This document shows, piece after piece, positions 24,650 through 38,888 of a DNA stretch of 64,000 nt (position 1 is its first letter; each line of letters begins with the position of its first letter). Both the position numbers and the translations under genes were made by a program. Under the pieces are notes generated by a model, which saw only the letters and a list, made by a program, of their open reading frames with translations, did not search any database and had not been told where the DNA came from. Source of the stretch: Tetrahymena thermophila SB210 (Eukaryota; Ciliophora; Oligohymenophorea; Hymenostomatida; Tetrahymenidae); NCBI RefSeq assembly GCF_000189635.1, contig NW_002476535.1, positions 372,001-436,000 on the forward strand, in the 5' to 3' direction.

Positions 24650-25914
24650 TTTATTGCTATTTTTTGTCCTTTTTTCTCACAAGCTTTTTTAATTACTTTA
24701 TCCTTTTTATAGCTTTTGATTTAAGGTCTGAAAGTGCGTGTGATTGATTTCTCTATTAAATTTTTTTTTGATTAATAATTGCTCTTTTTTGATTGCTCTT
24801 TATCAATAATAATTTTTGTTGTAGATAATAGCTATCTGTCTTTTGTGATGACAATTTTATTTTTTTTCGTAATTAAAAATTATAGTTTATTTTACATACT
24901 TTATTTTACTTATAGTTAATTAATTAATCAATATGTTCTTTCTAAAACCAATTATTCTCATAAAAACATTATTATTTTCCCTTATTATTTTCTTCCAAAT
25001 TAAATCACACTCTCTTTATTTACTTCAACTTTTGTGTATTTTCAAATTTTTGTATATTTACTTACCGGTTGATTTAATTTGCTTTTATCAAACTTCTTTA
25101 TAATTTTTAAGTACATAGATAACTTAGTAATTGTAAATTTATTAAGCTTGATAGATTTATTTTTTCCATGTTCGTAAGATATACAAAAAAAACTATAGAT
25201 GCAAATTTAAAAATGTAGTAAAATTCATATTTATCTCATATATGAAGCTATCAATTATTATAAAAGATATTTACTTACTGCTTCCAAATCACAAAAAGAT
25301 ACTTAATATCAACGTAAAAATTAGATTATATGGTAACAGAAGAAAATAATTGAAAAATCTGTAATTTAATTATTAGTAAGGATACTATAATTCTTTTATC
25401 AATATAAATGACGTAGGTTTGATTCCTACATATATGTAATTTACACATCTCTAATATCCTTTAGTTTTCCACATAATCAATTTTAATTTATTTAAAATTG
25501 CTACCTACATACACATTTTGTCTTTTATAAGTTGCAATCTTCCATAATCTATACTCATATTACATATTTATGCTTAAAAAATAAATTCTATTATCTTCTA
25601 TCACCTCAAAACTATAAACTTCCTTTTATTTGTCTTAATTATAATTGTATGGATTGGAGAGTTGGAAATTTGGTGAGAGTATTATATTTCTATCCAATAA
25701 TATTTTATTCTACTTAACTTCAAATACTAGGATTAATATTTAAATTTTAAAAGCACTTAAAGATGAGGTAAACTTGGACTGTAAGATGTAATTTTAATCT
25801 ATGAATTTATAGTTAAGCTGTATATTACGTAAAATAAATTCTGGAATTATTTATAATCTTCTATTAATTTCCAATTCAATGTGTAACTCTCATAAACAAT
25901 TTCTTACTTTGTGA
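24650..25914. other. Intergenic, 5' side of the CD36-like gene
   Basis: No supported gene. It contains the presumed promoter of the minus-strand CD36-like gene. A small hairpin with GTAGG/CCTAC stems lies at about 25411-25427; it resembles a tRNA T-arm but the rest of a tRNA is absent. Confidence 0.5.
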
Positions 25915-25930
25915 AAAATCATGAAAAATC

Positions 25931-27295
25931 ATGTAATAAATTCATAGTACGTTAAAATTTATTTTAAATACTTATTCAAGCCTTTTTTAAATTTATTAAT
26001 TAAAATAAATGATTGAAGAGGAATTATAAATAATACAATCTTTTAAATTATATTGTAATTATCTTCAATTCAATCTACTATAAACAAAAATGATAAATGC
26101 TTTAATAAAATAAAAAAAAATTTTAAAACTAAATATAAATGTTAATTACTGTAGGTATTTTTCGCAATCATGTAATAAATTCATAGTACTTTAAAATTTA
26201 TTTTAAATTCTTATTCAAGCCTTTTTTAAATTTATTAATTAAAATAAATGATTAAAAAGTAATGATAAATAATACAAACTTTTAAATTATATCGTAATTA
26301 TCTTCAATTCAATCAACTATAAACGAAAATGATAAATACTTTAATAAAATAAAAGAATTTTTTTAAATTAAATAAAAATGTTAATTACAGTAGGTATTTT
26401 TCACAATCATGCAATAAATTTATAGTACGTTAAAATTTATTTTAAATTCTTATTGAAGCCTTTTTTAAATTTATTAATTAAAATAAATGATTGAAGAGTA
26501 ATGATAAATAATACAATCTTTTAAATTATATTGTAATTATATTCAATTCAATCAACTATAAACGAAAATGATAAATACTTTAATAATAAAAAAAATTTTT
26601 TTAAATTAAATAAAAATGTTAATTACAGTAGGTATTTTTCACAATCATGCAATAAATTCATAGTACGTTAAAATTTATTTTAAATTCTTATTGAAGCCTT
26701 TTTTAAATTTATTAATTAAAATAAATGATTGAAGAGTAATGATAAATAATACAATCTTTTAAATTATATTGTAATTATATTCAATTCAATCAACTATAAA
26801 CGAAAATGATAAATACTTTAACAAAATAAAAGAATTTTTAAAAATTAAATAAAAATGTTAATTACAGTTGGTATTTTTCACAATCATGTAATAAATTCAT
26901 AGTACGTTAAAACTTATTTTAAATTCTTATTCAATCCTTTTTTATATTTATTCATTAAAATAAATGATAGAAGAGTAATAATAAATAATACAATCTTTTA
27001 AATTATATTGTAATTATCTTCAATTCAATCAACAATAAACAAAGATGGTAAATGCTTTAATAAAATAAAAAAATTTAAAAAAATTAAATAAAAATGTTAA
27101 TTACTGTAGGTACTTTTCACAATAATGAAAAATCATGTAATAAATTCATAGTACGTTAAAATTTATTTTAAATTCTTATTCAATCCTTTTTTAAATTTAT
27201 TAATTAAAATAAATGATTGAAGAGTAATGATAAATAATACAATCTTTTAAATTATATTGTAATTATCTTCAATTCAATCAACTATAAACGAAAAT
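25931..27295. repeat. Six-copy tandem array of a 239-bp unit
   Basis: Copies begin (at ATG[T/C]AATAAATTCATAGTAC) at 25931, 26170, 26408, 26647, 26886 and 27135, giving periods of 239, 238, 239, 239 and 249 bases. Each unit has the same order of words: TTCATAGTACGTTAAAA, TTCTTATTCAAGCC, AAATAAATGATTGAAGAG, CTTCAATTCAATCAACTATA, then TTAATTACAGTAGGTATTTT. Copies differ by scattered substitutions. The third and fourth copies are closest to each other, and the fifth is the most diverged in its middle. The last copy stops after ACTATAAACGAAAAT. No reading frame is conserved across copies, so this is satellite-like, not coding. Confidence 0.93.
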
Positions 27296-28858
27296 TTATT
27301 GTTTAAAATTAATTAGGATAAATTTACAAATCAATATAATAACTATGATAATTTTGAAATGCATTAGTTTAGTGATTCAAAAGATACAAACTTATCTAAT
27401 AATAGCTATTAAATTGAATGAAAAATCGAATATATGTTCAATATCATATAATATATTATTCTTTAATTTCATTTCATTTTTTGTTATAATTTATTTAAAT
27501 TAAATTTTTTTTTTTTAAGCAGGTATTTTAATAATAAGATAATTTTTTAATAAGTAGGAAAATTTTAAAAAAATTAATTTTCCTCACTTCTTATAGAACA
27601 GTATGAAACAATACCTACGGTATTATTTAAATTAAAAAAATAAATTATGATTTAATTATTAAACAAATAATTCTTATTTTATCTTAAAAACCTACTAAAA
27701 ATTATTTTAAAAACAGAATAATTTTTACAATAAATAAATAAATAAATATATTTTATTTTTGGAGAAAAACTATTTTTACTTTTTATTTTATTTTTTACTG
27801 TTGGATTTTAAAAAATTGCAGGATTAGAATATATATATCATAGTGAAATTTAATATTAAAAATTAATAAATTATAGGTAAACAACATTGAAAAAATAGTA
27901 ATCTAATTTTTCCTTAATAAAATTGATGAAGTTTTAATATAAATATGTAGAACGATGTTTCAAATTTTATAATTCATGATCTGATATTACAGTTATCAGA
28001 TACGCACTTCAAAAAGCAAAAGAAATCATATATAAAGTTTAAAAAAATTCTATTATTATTAAACTATTAGCTCTAGTAGTTTTGTGCTTATATATGTATA
28101 GATGTGTTATAAAATAATTATACAGGAAAATTTTGGTTGATACTTAATTTAAATTTAGTTCAAATGCTGATTGATTACTGCCAAATTATTTATCATATTT
28201 TTTGTTAAAAAGCATGATTTGTAATTTATAATAATTAAATGAATATAAAATTAAGATTTGTATTTGTTAATTAATTTTGAAAATAAGTATTTATTTATTT
28301 ATTTAAAATAATAAAAAGCTTTTTATATTAATAAAATTTAAATAAATAGAAAAAATGTTTTTCTTAATTTACCTTTAATAATAAAAAAATTAAAAATATT
28401 TGATCATTTTAATTGAATTAATTTTGAAATAATAAATATCAAAAATTTATTTTTAAGCTTCTGATTTTTGATTTTGAAATAAATACAATTATGAAAAATA
28501 ATGTTAACTTTAATTCAACTGCTAATTTATTTAATAAAAATAAAATGTATTTTGATTAATTTTTGATGTAAATAAATGTATCTATCTATCTATCTGTGAT
28601 ATTTTGACTCATCAGTACTATTTTTTTTAACTAAATTTCATTATAAATGCTAAATCTTATTATTTTGCAAGTAAAAATAAGATAAATTAGTATAAATATA
28701 TTAAGATTATTTAATTAGGCTATCAAGTGGCTTTGATTGATAATAACTAATTATTTTAATATCAAATTAAATACAGTAGTGTTAAATAGAGTAAAGAAGA
28801 AAATTTTATTTTACTTCAAATATTTCAAGCTAACCAATAAAGTCAAGTTTAGTAGCAA
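27296..28858. other. Intergenic before the importin-like gene
   Basis: AT-rich with no supported gene. It contains a TACCTACGGTATTATTTAAA word near 27613 whose reverse complement recurs near 60000, and a (TATC)n tract at 28579-28595. From about 28726 the frame leading into the importin start is open and has a coding-like look (about 45 codons rich in Gln) after a TTAATTAG that could be an acceptor, so an unresolved 5' exon is possible. Confidence 0.5.
28579..28595. repeat. (TATC)n microsatellite
   Basis: About four TATC units in the gap upstream of the importin-like gene. Confidence 0.8.
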
Positions 28859-31800
28859 ATGGAAGAAATTACATCTCAAGATAGTATAGAAGTTATTTAG
28901 TAATTACTGCTAGATTCATTTAGTGCTAGAAGTGGAATAGAATAAAAAAGAGCAGAAGATTAGCTTAGTCGACATTTACAAAATGACCCTAATTTCATCA
29001 AAAATTTATTAATCATATCTTCAAAGAGCGATTTATCTGGTATTAACTAACAGATTTATTGATTTAAAAATCAACATTTTTATTTAAAACTTTTTAAAAA
29101 TAATGCCGGTTTATAATTTTACTTTTTATAGATCAAATAAAGGAAAGTGCTTGCACATATATAAACACAGGTATGATTGTCATGCTTAATGATAAGAAAT
29201 GCACAGTAGAATAAAGAATTTAATGGGCAGATTTATTTATGAGTGCTTTTAAAGAACCTTCAATTAAGTTGAAAAATAAACTAAAATTGACATATCCCTT
29301 GACTCTAATTATAAATTCCTCCAAAAGTATGGCGTTTGCCTTTGTTTTTTTTAAAATTATAATTTAGCTAATAAAAAAATAAATTTAAAGAGTTCGCGGA
29401 ATTTCCTGTCTATACTTTTGCTTATTAATTATTAAATAAAAAAATTATATAAATAGGTAGCGAAATAAGAATAGCAATATTTACAAAGATTTTAGAGTGG
29501 ATCAATATCAAAGAAAAATAATTTATTACAGCAAGTCTTCTCGGCCTATAAGTTATAATTTCAGCTATTTCTGAGACGTAATACCTTTACAAAATATTTG
29601 ATGCTATTGAATTAGGATTTTGTGAAACAGCAAACTTCTTTATAACTCCTCTTTAAGATTTGTTTAATTCTCATGTAAAAGATATGCATCCTCCTAATTT
29701 ACCAAAATTAGCTCAAGAAAGCATAGTAGAATCGTATGAAATACTTTTATAATTGATAGATTTTTAGTTTATTTATTCACAAATAGTAATAACAAGAATT
29801 AAAATTAAAATAATAGACATTATCTTGAATAATAAATTATTTTAATAATTCAATTAATTCTTTTCAATATATTGGCTTTTGATGTCAAATCTTTAAATAA
29901 ACATTTTGAATTTGACTTAAAGTAAATCCAAGTTTTTTATTAAACTACAAAAGCAATAGATGAATAAATAAACTTTATACTTTGAATTTCTAAAAATAGA
30001 TTTCAATAAAATGTTAATATAATTTTTTATTTATAATAGGTTAAACATGTTAACTCTTTGGGCTTAAACTTTGAAAAAGATAGTTTCTTAATTCCAAAGC
30101 AAAGACGATCCTTCTCACGTTATGCTGATGCAAAAATTACTTACAAATGAAAATATAGCTAAAGTTGTCTATAATATTTTAGATATTAATGCATATAAAA
30201 ATAGCTAGCAAGGATAAAATTAATTCTTATAGAATTGTTTAATCAGTATGTCAGGTATAGATTCAGTTGATGAAGGTTTAAATGAATTAAAATCAGTCAT
30301 CTTAGGTGTTACAAGAAATTTACTTTCATTTACCTTTGATAAACGCCCTAAAATAAAGGTTGATGATAACATGTTTTTTAAAATGCTAGATACTCTCCTT
30401 CCAATAATTTTTAAGAGTTTATTCAATTTTACAAACTAGTCAAAGTATAGAAGTGACATGAATTTCTTCAACACTATTGAAAATTCTAATTTTATTAATA
30501 AATTGCTCACTAACTCTTTAAAAATTTTAGCTGAATCTGGATAAAATATGGAATTTTACAAGCTTTTCCAAGCAAATTTGCAGAATATCTTGGTAGATAT
30601 ACTTTTCCCCTTAGCTTCTTCTTCATAATCTGAGATAGAAATGATGAAAGACAGTCCTGAAGATTTTATTTCTATTCAAGAAGATTGTTGCCATAAATAA
30701 GTAAAGACATTTTTTTAAATAATACTCACTAACAAAAAAAATAAATATATTTTATAGGAAAGTGATTCATTTAAGGCTGCTACTTTCAAAGTGTTTGAAA
30801 CAATTGTTGATTTCATAGATGGAGGTTTGATGTCAGTAGGAAGTTATGCAGTTTATATTGCATAATATGCTTTAAATTGTTAATCTCCAGATGAAATTGA
30901 TAAGAGATTCCCTTAATTAATCCCTTTTAAATAAAGCATTTTTTTAAACAATTTGCCGAAGGAGATTTTATTAGAAACAGCATTTTTAATACTTTCAGAT
31001 ATTCAATATAAAATAGAAGAAAGAGAAGATTTGCTTGATTTGTTGTAAACAATGATTAGAGATAATCTGTATTCCATCACTAACTAAAATATTTCAGGTA
31101 AATCGTATTAAATTCATTTTAATAGCTTGTTAATTGTTTTTATCTTTAAATAGATATCTTTAAATGCAGATTCTGTTGTTTTATGAGTCTTTATTATGAC
31201 AAACTATTCTGGAATTCATAGGATATTCCTGCTTTCGAGCAATGTGTAAATACAATTTTTACTTACTTGCAATATACAAAAGAAGAATAAAGAGTTGTCT
31301 AGCTCTCTGCCATCGAAGCACTAGACACTATATATTTTGATGATGAATATTCTCAAAGATTAATACAAACTCTATTCAATGCTATAAACTCATTGATTAA
31401 AAACTTAGTCCACATAGATTATCCGAGATACTTCGATCTTATCTACTCAGTCACAACGTGATCTTTATTTATTAAATTAATCAAATTTAATTTAAGTTTT
31501 ATTTAAACAGAAAATTCTCCTCCTATATCAAAGAAAATCATGAAGCTCTAAGCAGTATATTAGATGCTTTAAATAAAAAAATTTTCTAAGAGTATGATAA
31601 AGTTATATCTGGTGGATAGAAGAGCACTATCTGTTTAAACAAAGTAAGCCATACTTTTTATTATTTGATAAGCTTATTATTATTTAATCAAAGAAGAAGT
31701 ATAGAATTTAATAACTTTTTTTTGATAGTCCTGATAAAACAAATGATTGAAAATTATATTAATTAAATTAATTATAAATTAATAATGAAAATAGATTATG

Positions 31801-33193
31801 AGTATTATCAAGGGGATTTGTGAAAATAAAAATTATATGCCATAATTCATTGTTATGATAGAAGGAAAACTAAATGAAATTATACTAAGAATAGGAAATA
31901 ACCCAATCAGTGCAAACTTTGATGATGACCTATTGCTGATTCTTCTTTCTATGATAAAACACTCGAATAAATTAACAGAATTAACTAAGTCAATGCTTCC
32001 TTTGTTTCCAAATTTCTTCTAGAAGAATAATGGAGTTCTTTCTAATATGTTTTAAGCTTTAAATTATGTATTTATTCATGGAAGTGATTATTTAAAGGCT
32101 AACCATGCTATCTTACAAAGTTTAGCTGAGATATGTGTTCATACTTTATTTACCCAATCTCAATAAGGAGTTTACTGTACCAATTCTGATAGAGCTTAAG
32201 GAGCAACTCTTCTTTAAATTCTACTTTAAAGCATAGCAAATGAGATGCCTCCAGATCTTTTAGTTGGAATAATAAATAAAATATATGAAAAACTGCAACA
32301 AATTCAATAAAAAAAGAATGAAGTTAAATGTAATTTCTTAAGATTAAGGTAACAAATTATAGTAATTAGTATGTTTTTTTTTAATTTTTTGTTTTATTTT
32401 AAATAGATTGCTAGGAGTTATATTTTTGGCATTAGCATGCAACTTTGTTGGCGTGCAATAATTATTAGTTTAAAGTAATATTTTGGGCAATATTATCAAA
32501 TAAGTTCTCACTTACGGACCTAGAATTACTAACTAATATGATAGAAAAATTTTTATAATGAGTATCAGTTAAATTTTAGTACAAGATCCAGATACTTTGT
32601 CTGATGATTTCAAGAATAGTTTTAAAGACCTGCTAGAATTGACAGTTGCTCTTCTTATTTGCTAACAAAAAGAAGAATAAATCAATCTCAAAAAAGCTCA
32701 AAAAAAGATAAACCAAGAGAAGACTAAAAAGAAAAAATCACACAAGTAGTAAGACTCTGATAGTGATTAAGATGATGATGAATCTGAAGATGATAACGAA
32801 TGGGGTAGTGATAGTGACACATCTAAGGACTATGATGAACCTAATCTCAAATTAGATTCATATCCTAATTAAGAGGATGCCTTAGAAGACAAAATCATTT
32901 TAAAAAATCTGTTAAATCCATTTAAGCACATAGATGAATTTAACTACTTCAAGCAAAGAATATACTCTTTAAAGTAATAAAGACCATAGTTATTCTAATA
33001 AATAATTCAAAATATATCTTAAGACTCCCTGAAAGATTTACAAAATCTCGTAAATATAGAAAGGGTAATCACAGAAATTCCATCAAATTCTAAAAGCAAC
33101 GATTAAACTGTTAAACAACTTATTCCTAGAAAAATTTTAAAAGCAAAAAGAAAAGAATAACAATTACAAAAATTCGATGTCGAAAATAATTGA
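28859..33193 (+). CDS. Importin-7/8-like nuclear transport receptor
   Basis: Multi-exon gene from ATG 28859 to TGA 33191-33193. The first intron is clear (29040-29131, GTATTA...ATAG), joining the N-terminal importin-beta repeat (LLLDSFSARSGIEQKRAEDQ) to DLSDQIKESACTYINTG. Further introns lie near 29332-29458, 30714-30760, 31098-31155, 31460-31510 and 32350-32405. A long alpha-helical HEAT-type body follows, including the family pattern ILVDILFPLASS then EDFISIQED. The C-terminus has the acidic tract expected of importin-7/8 (about 32755-32835, DSDSDQDDDESEDDNEW) followed by FNYFKQRIYSLKQQRPQLFQ, matching the conserved tail of that subgroup. The known role is Ran-dependent nuclear import of ribosomal proteins, histones and similar cargo. 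Internal exon joins are approximate, and an extra upstream exon is possible. Confidence 0.82.
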
Positions 33194-34018
33194 TTTTTTT
33201 TTTCAAAGTTATTTCATCATAATAATTAAATAAAGAATAATAAATCCATTAATGTATTGTATCTTTATTTTTCTTAAAATTTACTATATAAAGTATTATT
33301 ATATTTTCTTTTTTCTTTAGCTATTTTAAAATTAAATTAAGTATTTTTAAAAACTTTCAATTTATTATTCTTAGAAAAAATCATTAAGTAGTTTTTTTAA
33401 TTTTTGTCAACAATGTCATTTAAATAATATTTTTGGAATTTAATTTTATTTAAATCTAAGCACGTATTATGAAAAAATAATGAAGACTTATTAAAAATAT
33501 TTTGTCTTTATTACTAAATGAATGAATGACAAAATAACCCATTCATAAATAAATAAATAAATAGCATATTATATATGATTTTGATTGTTCTAAATTTTTA
33601 TACAATTTTATGAAGCTTTAGAGGTTGATATATATATATATGAAATACAATGTTTTTTTACCAAGATATTATTATTAGTAGACTTAAAGCAGTGAATATA
33701 ACAAGCAATAACTTAAAGAAAACTCCGTCACATTGAATTTTAGTTGCGAAAATAAAAATGAATTAATCAATTAATGAAATATATTTATTTAATTTTAATA
33801 GTAAATAAACAGAAAATTAAAAATAAAAGAAATATTTAGGTTTTTTTAATAATAAATTATTAGCGTATTCATACAACTCTCGATTATTAAAAAAGAAATA
33901 AAAACTACAAATTCTACATAAAAATCTAAGGCAACTAAATATCCATTAAAAGCTAAAAGAAACAGAAAATTATATAAGTGTTTGTTTGTCAGATAACCAA
34001 AAAATAAAATATTTGATA
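33194..34018. other. Intergenic, nothing recognised
   Basis: Spacer between two + strand genes, AT-rich, with a short TATATATA run near 33630. It presumably holds the importin 3' end and the next promoter. Confidence 0.5.
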
Positions 34019-37000
34019 ATGGGTTTTGAAACTGGCAAATAACTATTAAAAGGAAGACATCACAATAGTGCTAGCAACGCAACAGAATTTTATGCATCAG
34101 GTTTTCACGATGATTAAGAATCCATATTAATGTCTGTATTAGATGATTCTTAAATGGATCAAATCACGGCTGCAGTATACTAAAGTTACAATGAGTAAAA
34201 TCATTTTGAATTCCAAAATTTAGAATAATGTTCGATAGCAAATCTTTTAAAATTATATTTATCACTAATAGCTCCACGATGAACAGCAGCTATAAGCATC
34301 CATTTATGACAGAAATATAATAAAACCTTGATACTTCAGCTAATCTTAGTCTAAAATAAGTACTTGTTCATAGCGAAAAAAAGTTTAATTTGAAGGAAGA
34401 GAGAAAGATGTAGCATTTTACTAATAAGTTACCCAGTATAAATGCCTCTGATGATTTATAAATAAACTCGATGAATTCTTTTGGCTCATAAGGTTTGATA
34501 AAAAGTGTAAAAAGTTCTTCTTATTTTTGTTTATTTCTACTTCTAGTTTATATTAAGTAGTGTTTGTTACGAGCGAGATCAATTAATAGTTCACACATAT
34601 AAAAAGAATACATCTATAATTGACTTCTAAAAATGTTAAAAATTTAATTATTTAGAGTAAAATGTCGCAAAAGTACATAAATTAGATGAGCAGAGAAGAT
34701 TTGCCCTCTCGTTTTTCTATTGATCCAGAGTAATATCTATAAAACGAATAAGAAATCCCTCTCCTTCCAAATGAATAAAGAGAATGGTTTTTACCACAGT
34801 TAAAAAAAAATGGAGTTTAACTGAAGACAGAAAAAGAAATATTTTACTAATAGTATAAAAAGTTGAGTAAAATTACATAGTATGACAAGAGATATAAAAC
34901 AAATAAGTTCATTTATAAATCGATGTGCCAAAAAGTAAATTATTAATTTTGAATTATGCAAAAGTAGAATTTAGTTCAATATTGATACAAATTAACCTCA
35001 TATTTTATTCTTAATTAATAATAAGCATTAATAAAACAAGTTTTAATTAATTTTGTTAATAAATTGATTCTCTTTTTGAGTTAAATTTAATAAATCTCAA
35101 TATAATTATTAATTCTTTCTAACTAACTAACTAATTAATTATTTAATTGGATGAATATTTTTTATAATAATATCAAATTAAAATATTTTTCATCTCAAAT
35201 TAGGCAGAAGAGTGTAATTTACTACCTAAGACTTTTGAAATTTTCAAATCAAATTCTTGTGTTCATAAAGAGCTAAATCTAAATAACTATGGCATAGGAG
35301 AATAATATTGTAAAGTTTTTTCTGAGGCTCTTTAGGTTGAAGACTTGCAACATTTAAAAAAATTAAAAATATCATAAAACAATTTAAGAGGTGGGTCGCT
35401 TAATAAAATATTTAAATCTTGCGCTTCCAAAATGAAAGTGTTAGATATTTCAGGTAATTCGGTTCGATAAGAAGATTTGGCTACTTTTAAACCTCTGTTT
35501 GCAAGAACAACGTAAAAAATAACTAATTTTATTAGTTTATATTTTTTTATTTTATAATTTAGACTAGCTTTTTTAAATATTGCTTAATGCAGAATTGGTG
35601 ATACTGGCTTTACAGAATTATACTAAAACATCAAAGAAAATTAGCACTTAAAAGTTTTAAATATAAGCATGAATAATTTGACAGAGATAAGTGCTGAAAA
35701 ATTAAAAAAGCTTTTGACTTACAATACTAGCTTATAAGAGTTGTATTTGCACTGGAATAATTTCAAAAATGAAGGAGGATGTGAAATTTTAAAAGGAGTT
35801 TTAGAAAATTCTTATTTGAAGGTGTTTGATATATCATATAACTCTCTGAAATACTAAGGCGATTTAAACGAATAAAATCAGCAAAAAGCAGCTGCTTATT
35901 ATATTGCTCAAATACTTTCTAAAGAAACTTCAGAGTTACTTCATTTAGATGTGTCTTATAATAATTTTTCTCCAACAGAATGGTAAATAAATAAATATTT
36001 TAAAATAAATAAGTATATTTGTGATTTATTCAAATTTAATAGTAAAATGATTTAAGAAAGCCTATTCTACAATAGTTGGCTTTTTGGACTTCATTTTGAA
36101 GGAAATTCAAATTATGTTGTTGACTCAAGTGGGTAAAAATAAACTTTAATTTAATTTATGAAGAAATAAATATTTCCTTTCTTTTTATAACAAATAGCTT
36201 TATTGTTGAACTTTAAAATGGTTTTCGCCCAAGAATGCAGCACAAACGATAGATTAAATCAATTCATTAAATTCCGTTTTTTTAAGAAGACGAGTTATGG
36301 GATTCAGATTAATAGTAATTATAAGACATTTGTTGGATATGTTAAGGATGGCAAGAAGTGATCATTTAAGCAAAGGATATCTAGGAAGAACCACTCTACT
36401 TGCACTTAAGTTATTAAAACTTTAAACCTGAGCTACTCAAAAAGAATGAAGAAGGAGTAAGAATTTTATTGAAGTAGCTTTATAAATATTTACTTTTTAT
36501 CAAAATAAATAAAAAGCACTACATAAAATCTTTAATGATTCCTAAAAATAAAAAAATTGAATTCTTTTTTAGTAATCCGCTGGAGTCTTCTAAAGGTTTG
36601 GTAACTTAATATCATGAAAGCCACAGGAAAATTATGTCATGCCACTATAAGTATAAATTTGATAATGCCGAAAAAGAATATTTTTTGTTTGTCTATCATA
36701 TGAATTCTATCGATGCAGATAACAGTATCTAATTTGAAGTAAACAATCATTATAAAGTAAAAACTAAGTGTTTTCCTCGTGAGTAGTCACTTACTTATCA
36801 TCTGCCTAAGAGTGATTGGGATATTTCTTAATCTATTTGGAAAGACTTTAGAGGTGATACTGAAGAGATATTGAGAAAATGCCTCGACAATGATTTATTT
36901 TATGCTAGAATATTCAAATTTGTTAAAGATGTAGATGATTAAAATTAACTAAGAGAAGCAATAGTTGAAAAATATTAGTAAATTGTTTGCAAAATATAGT

Positions 37001-38115
37001 TTTTAAATTAATTTAAATGTCTGATTAATTAGGATTTGTAGAGATGTTTACAGAAATTTAGCATCTATACAGCCACAGGGTGATACATTTTGTATAGGAT
37101 TAGGAGTTTTTTAAAGAATGATTTCAAAAACAAAAACACTTGATGGAGGAAAAATCAAGCTATCTGATATTGATAGGTTATTTATAGCTACAAATTTTAA
37201 TTAGGAAACAAATGAAACTGTTTTAGAAAACAATCCTGCAAAAGCATTAATTAGATATGAATTCATAGAAATACTTGTAAGAATAGCCCATGAGAAATAT
37301 CCATAAATGAAATATGCTGAGGCTTTTACATATTATTTTGAAAATGACCTTAAAGAGCATTTTATATTGTATTAAATTGCTCAAGACTGGAGAACAAACA
37401 AGTAAATATTTTTTTTTTAACTTCTAAGCTTAAACTTAATTTTTAAAAAATATGAAGATATTGGAAAAAAGAAATAGAACATGAGATAAAAAATGAAATT
37501 TAAATGATCAAACCTATTTATGATAGTCTTGTACAGAAAAATCCAGCCTGCTATTAATCTTCAATAAAATATGTTGACTTGGTAACATTTAGTGATTTCA
37601 TCGTTAACAAAATATGTCATCTGCATCCTCTAAATCAAGCATTAGAAATATAAATAAGAAGTGCATTTTAAATGAGCTTGTAAACTAGCATAGACGAACT
37701 TTCTAGTATGTAATATAAATAAATGGGATTATTAGAATTTATTGAAGCCATTGTTAGAATTTCTGAGGTTATTTATAAAAATGAAGACATTCCTCTAAAT
37801 GTAAAAATTCAAAAAATTCTATTCGAAATATACGATGAAGGTGAAAAGCAAGAAATATTAAAAAGATAAGAATTTGAAAAGATAAAAAGGCTTTAAGAAG
37901 AAAAAAAAGAAATTAAAAGAATAATACTTAAAACACGCAAAGATTATGAATTTAAATAGTCTGTGTCTCATGGTGCTCTTTAAAGGTTTTCAAAAGTGAA
38001 ATTGCTTTCTAATCAAAGTAAATTTTTGCCTTCTGTGTTTAATAACCATCAAAATGACCACAATGAAATATTTTCAGCACAAAATATTCAATTTTATAAG
38101 AAAAATAGTAAATGA
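34019..38115 (+). CDS. Leucine-rich-repeat protein with CWICxGW motif
   Basis: Exons resolved with consistent phases: 34019-34194, 34272-34506, 34656-34934, 35204-35511, 35563-35982, then 36043 onward, with later introns near 36130-36190, 36985-37030 and 37400-37455; TGA at 38113-38115. A disordered N-terminus is followed by RNI-type leucine-rich repeats (KELNLNNYGIG, KKLKISQNNLRGG, KVLDISGNSV, KVLNISMNNL, QELYLHWNNF, LHLDVSYNNF), then LFGLHFEGNSNYVVD, CWICQGWQEV (about 36331-36360), and a C-terminal region with two related segments, RYEFIEILVRIAHEKY and LLEFIEAIVRISEVI, and a charged helical tail. I associate this layout from memory with uncharacterised LRR proteins of ciliates and other protists; a ciliary or cytoskeletal scaffold role is only a guess. 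Confidence 0.82.
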
Positions 38116-38888
38116 GAGAAATTATTTTTTCTTTTTTATTGCTTTCAGCTAAAAATTTTTGTCTATCTAATAAAATTATTTCTCAAAAATAATATAATAA
38201 TTATAATATTATAAATCAACCAGGCAGTAAAAATTATGTAAAGTTAATTGTTTTGCCAAAAATAAGCTAAAAATTTTTCATATTACTTGATAGTACTTTT
38301 CTGTTTTCCTTTTATTAAAATTCTTTTCCAGCTAAAACCTTAAAAAGAGAGAATAAAACCCAAAAAAATATTATTGTATATCTTTTTTATGATTTCATTA
38401 ACATTATTAAAAAATTTGTAATATAATCTTCTTTAAATCCATAATATTCAAAGTTATTTTTAAGTTTTTTTTAAAAAAATTCAATAGTTTGTAAATTTCT
38501 CTTTATATAGAATAAAGAAAGTTAAGTTAATAATAGTTTTTTTATATTAATAAAAATATGAAATATTTCAAATACAAAATTAATTTTTATTTTTATAAAC
38601 AAAATACTATTTTTTCTTAGACTTATTTTGATAATTTGTACAGAATTTTATTCAAATGTATAATTTCTATATTCATTTTGTATTTTATTATAATAAAAAA
38701 ATAAATATATTGATAATAAATAAAAATTTTAACTTAAAAATTTTTTTAGGTTAAACAAGATTAGAAATTTATTTACAAATTATTAATACTCATCTATCAC
38801 TATTATAAAAATAACACACTTGAAAACTCATAGTAAATTAATTATGTTATGATATATAAAATACACAGTTTATTTATTTATTTTTGTT
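38116..38888. other. Convergent intergenic region
   Basis: Between two convergent genes; AT-rich, no gene seen, both 3' ends expected here. Confidence 0.5.

Noticed and set aside
25380..25440. tRNA-like T-arm (GTAGG stem, TTTGATT loop, CCTAC stem)
   Set aside because: The loop lacks the TTC core, no 5' strand pairs with the following ATATATG, and no D-arm or anticodon arm can be folded upstream.
25532..25717. 61-codon + strand ORF before the satellite array
   Set aside because: No ATG at its start, low-information composition, no neighbour or motif to support it.
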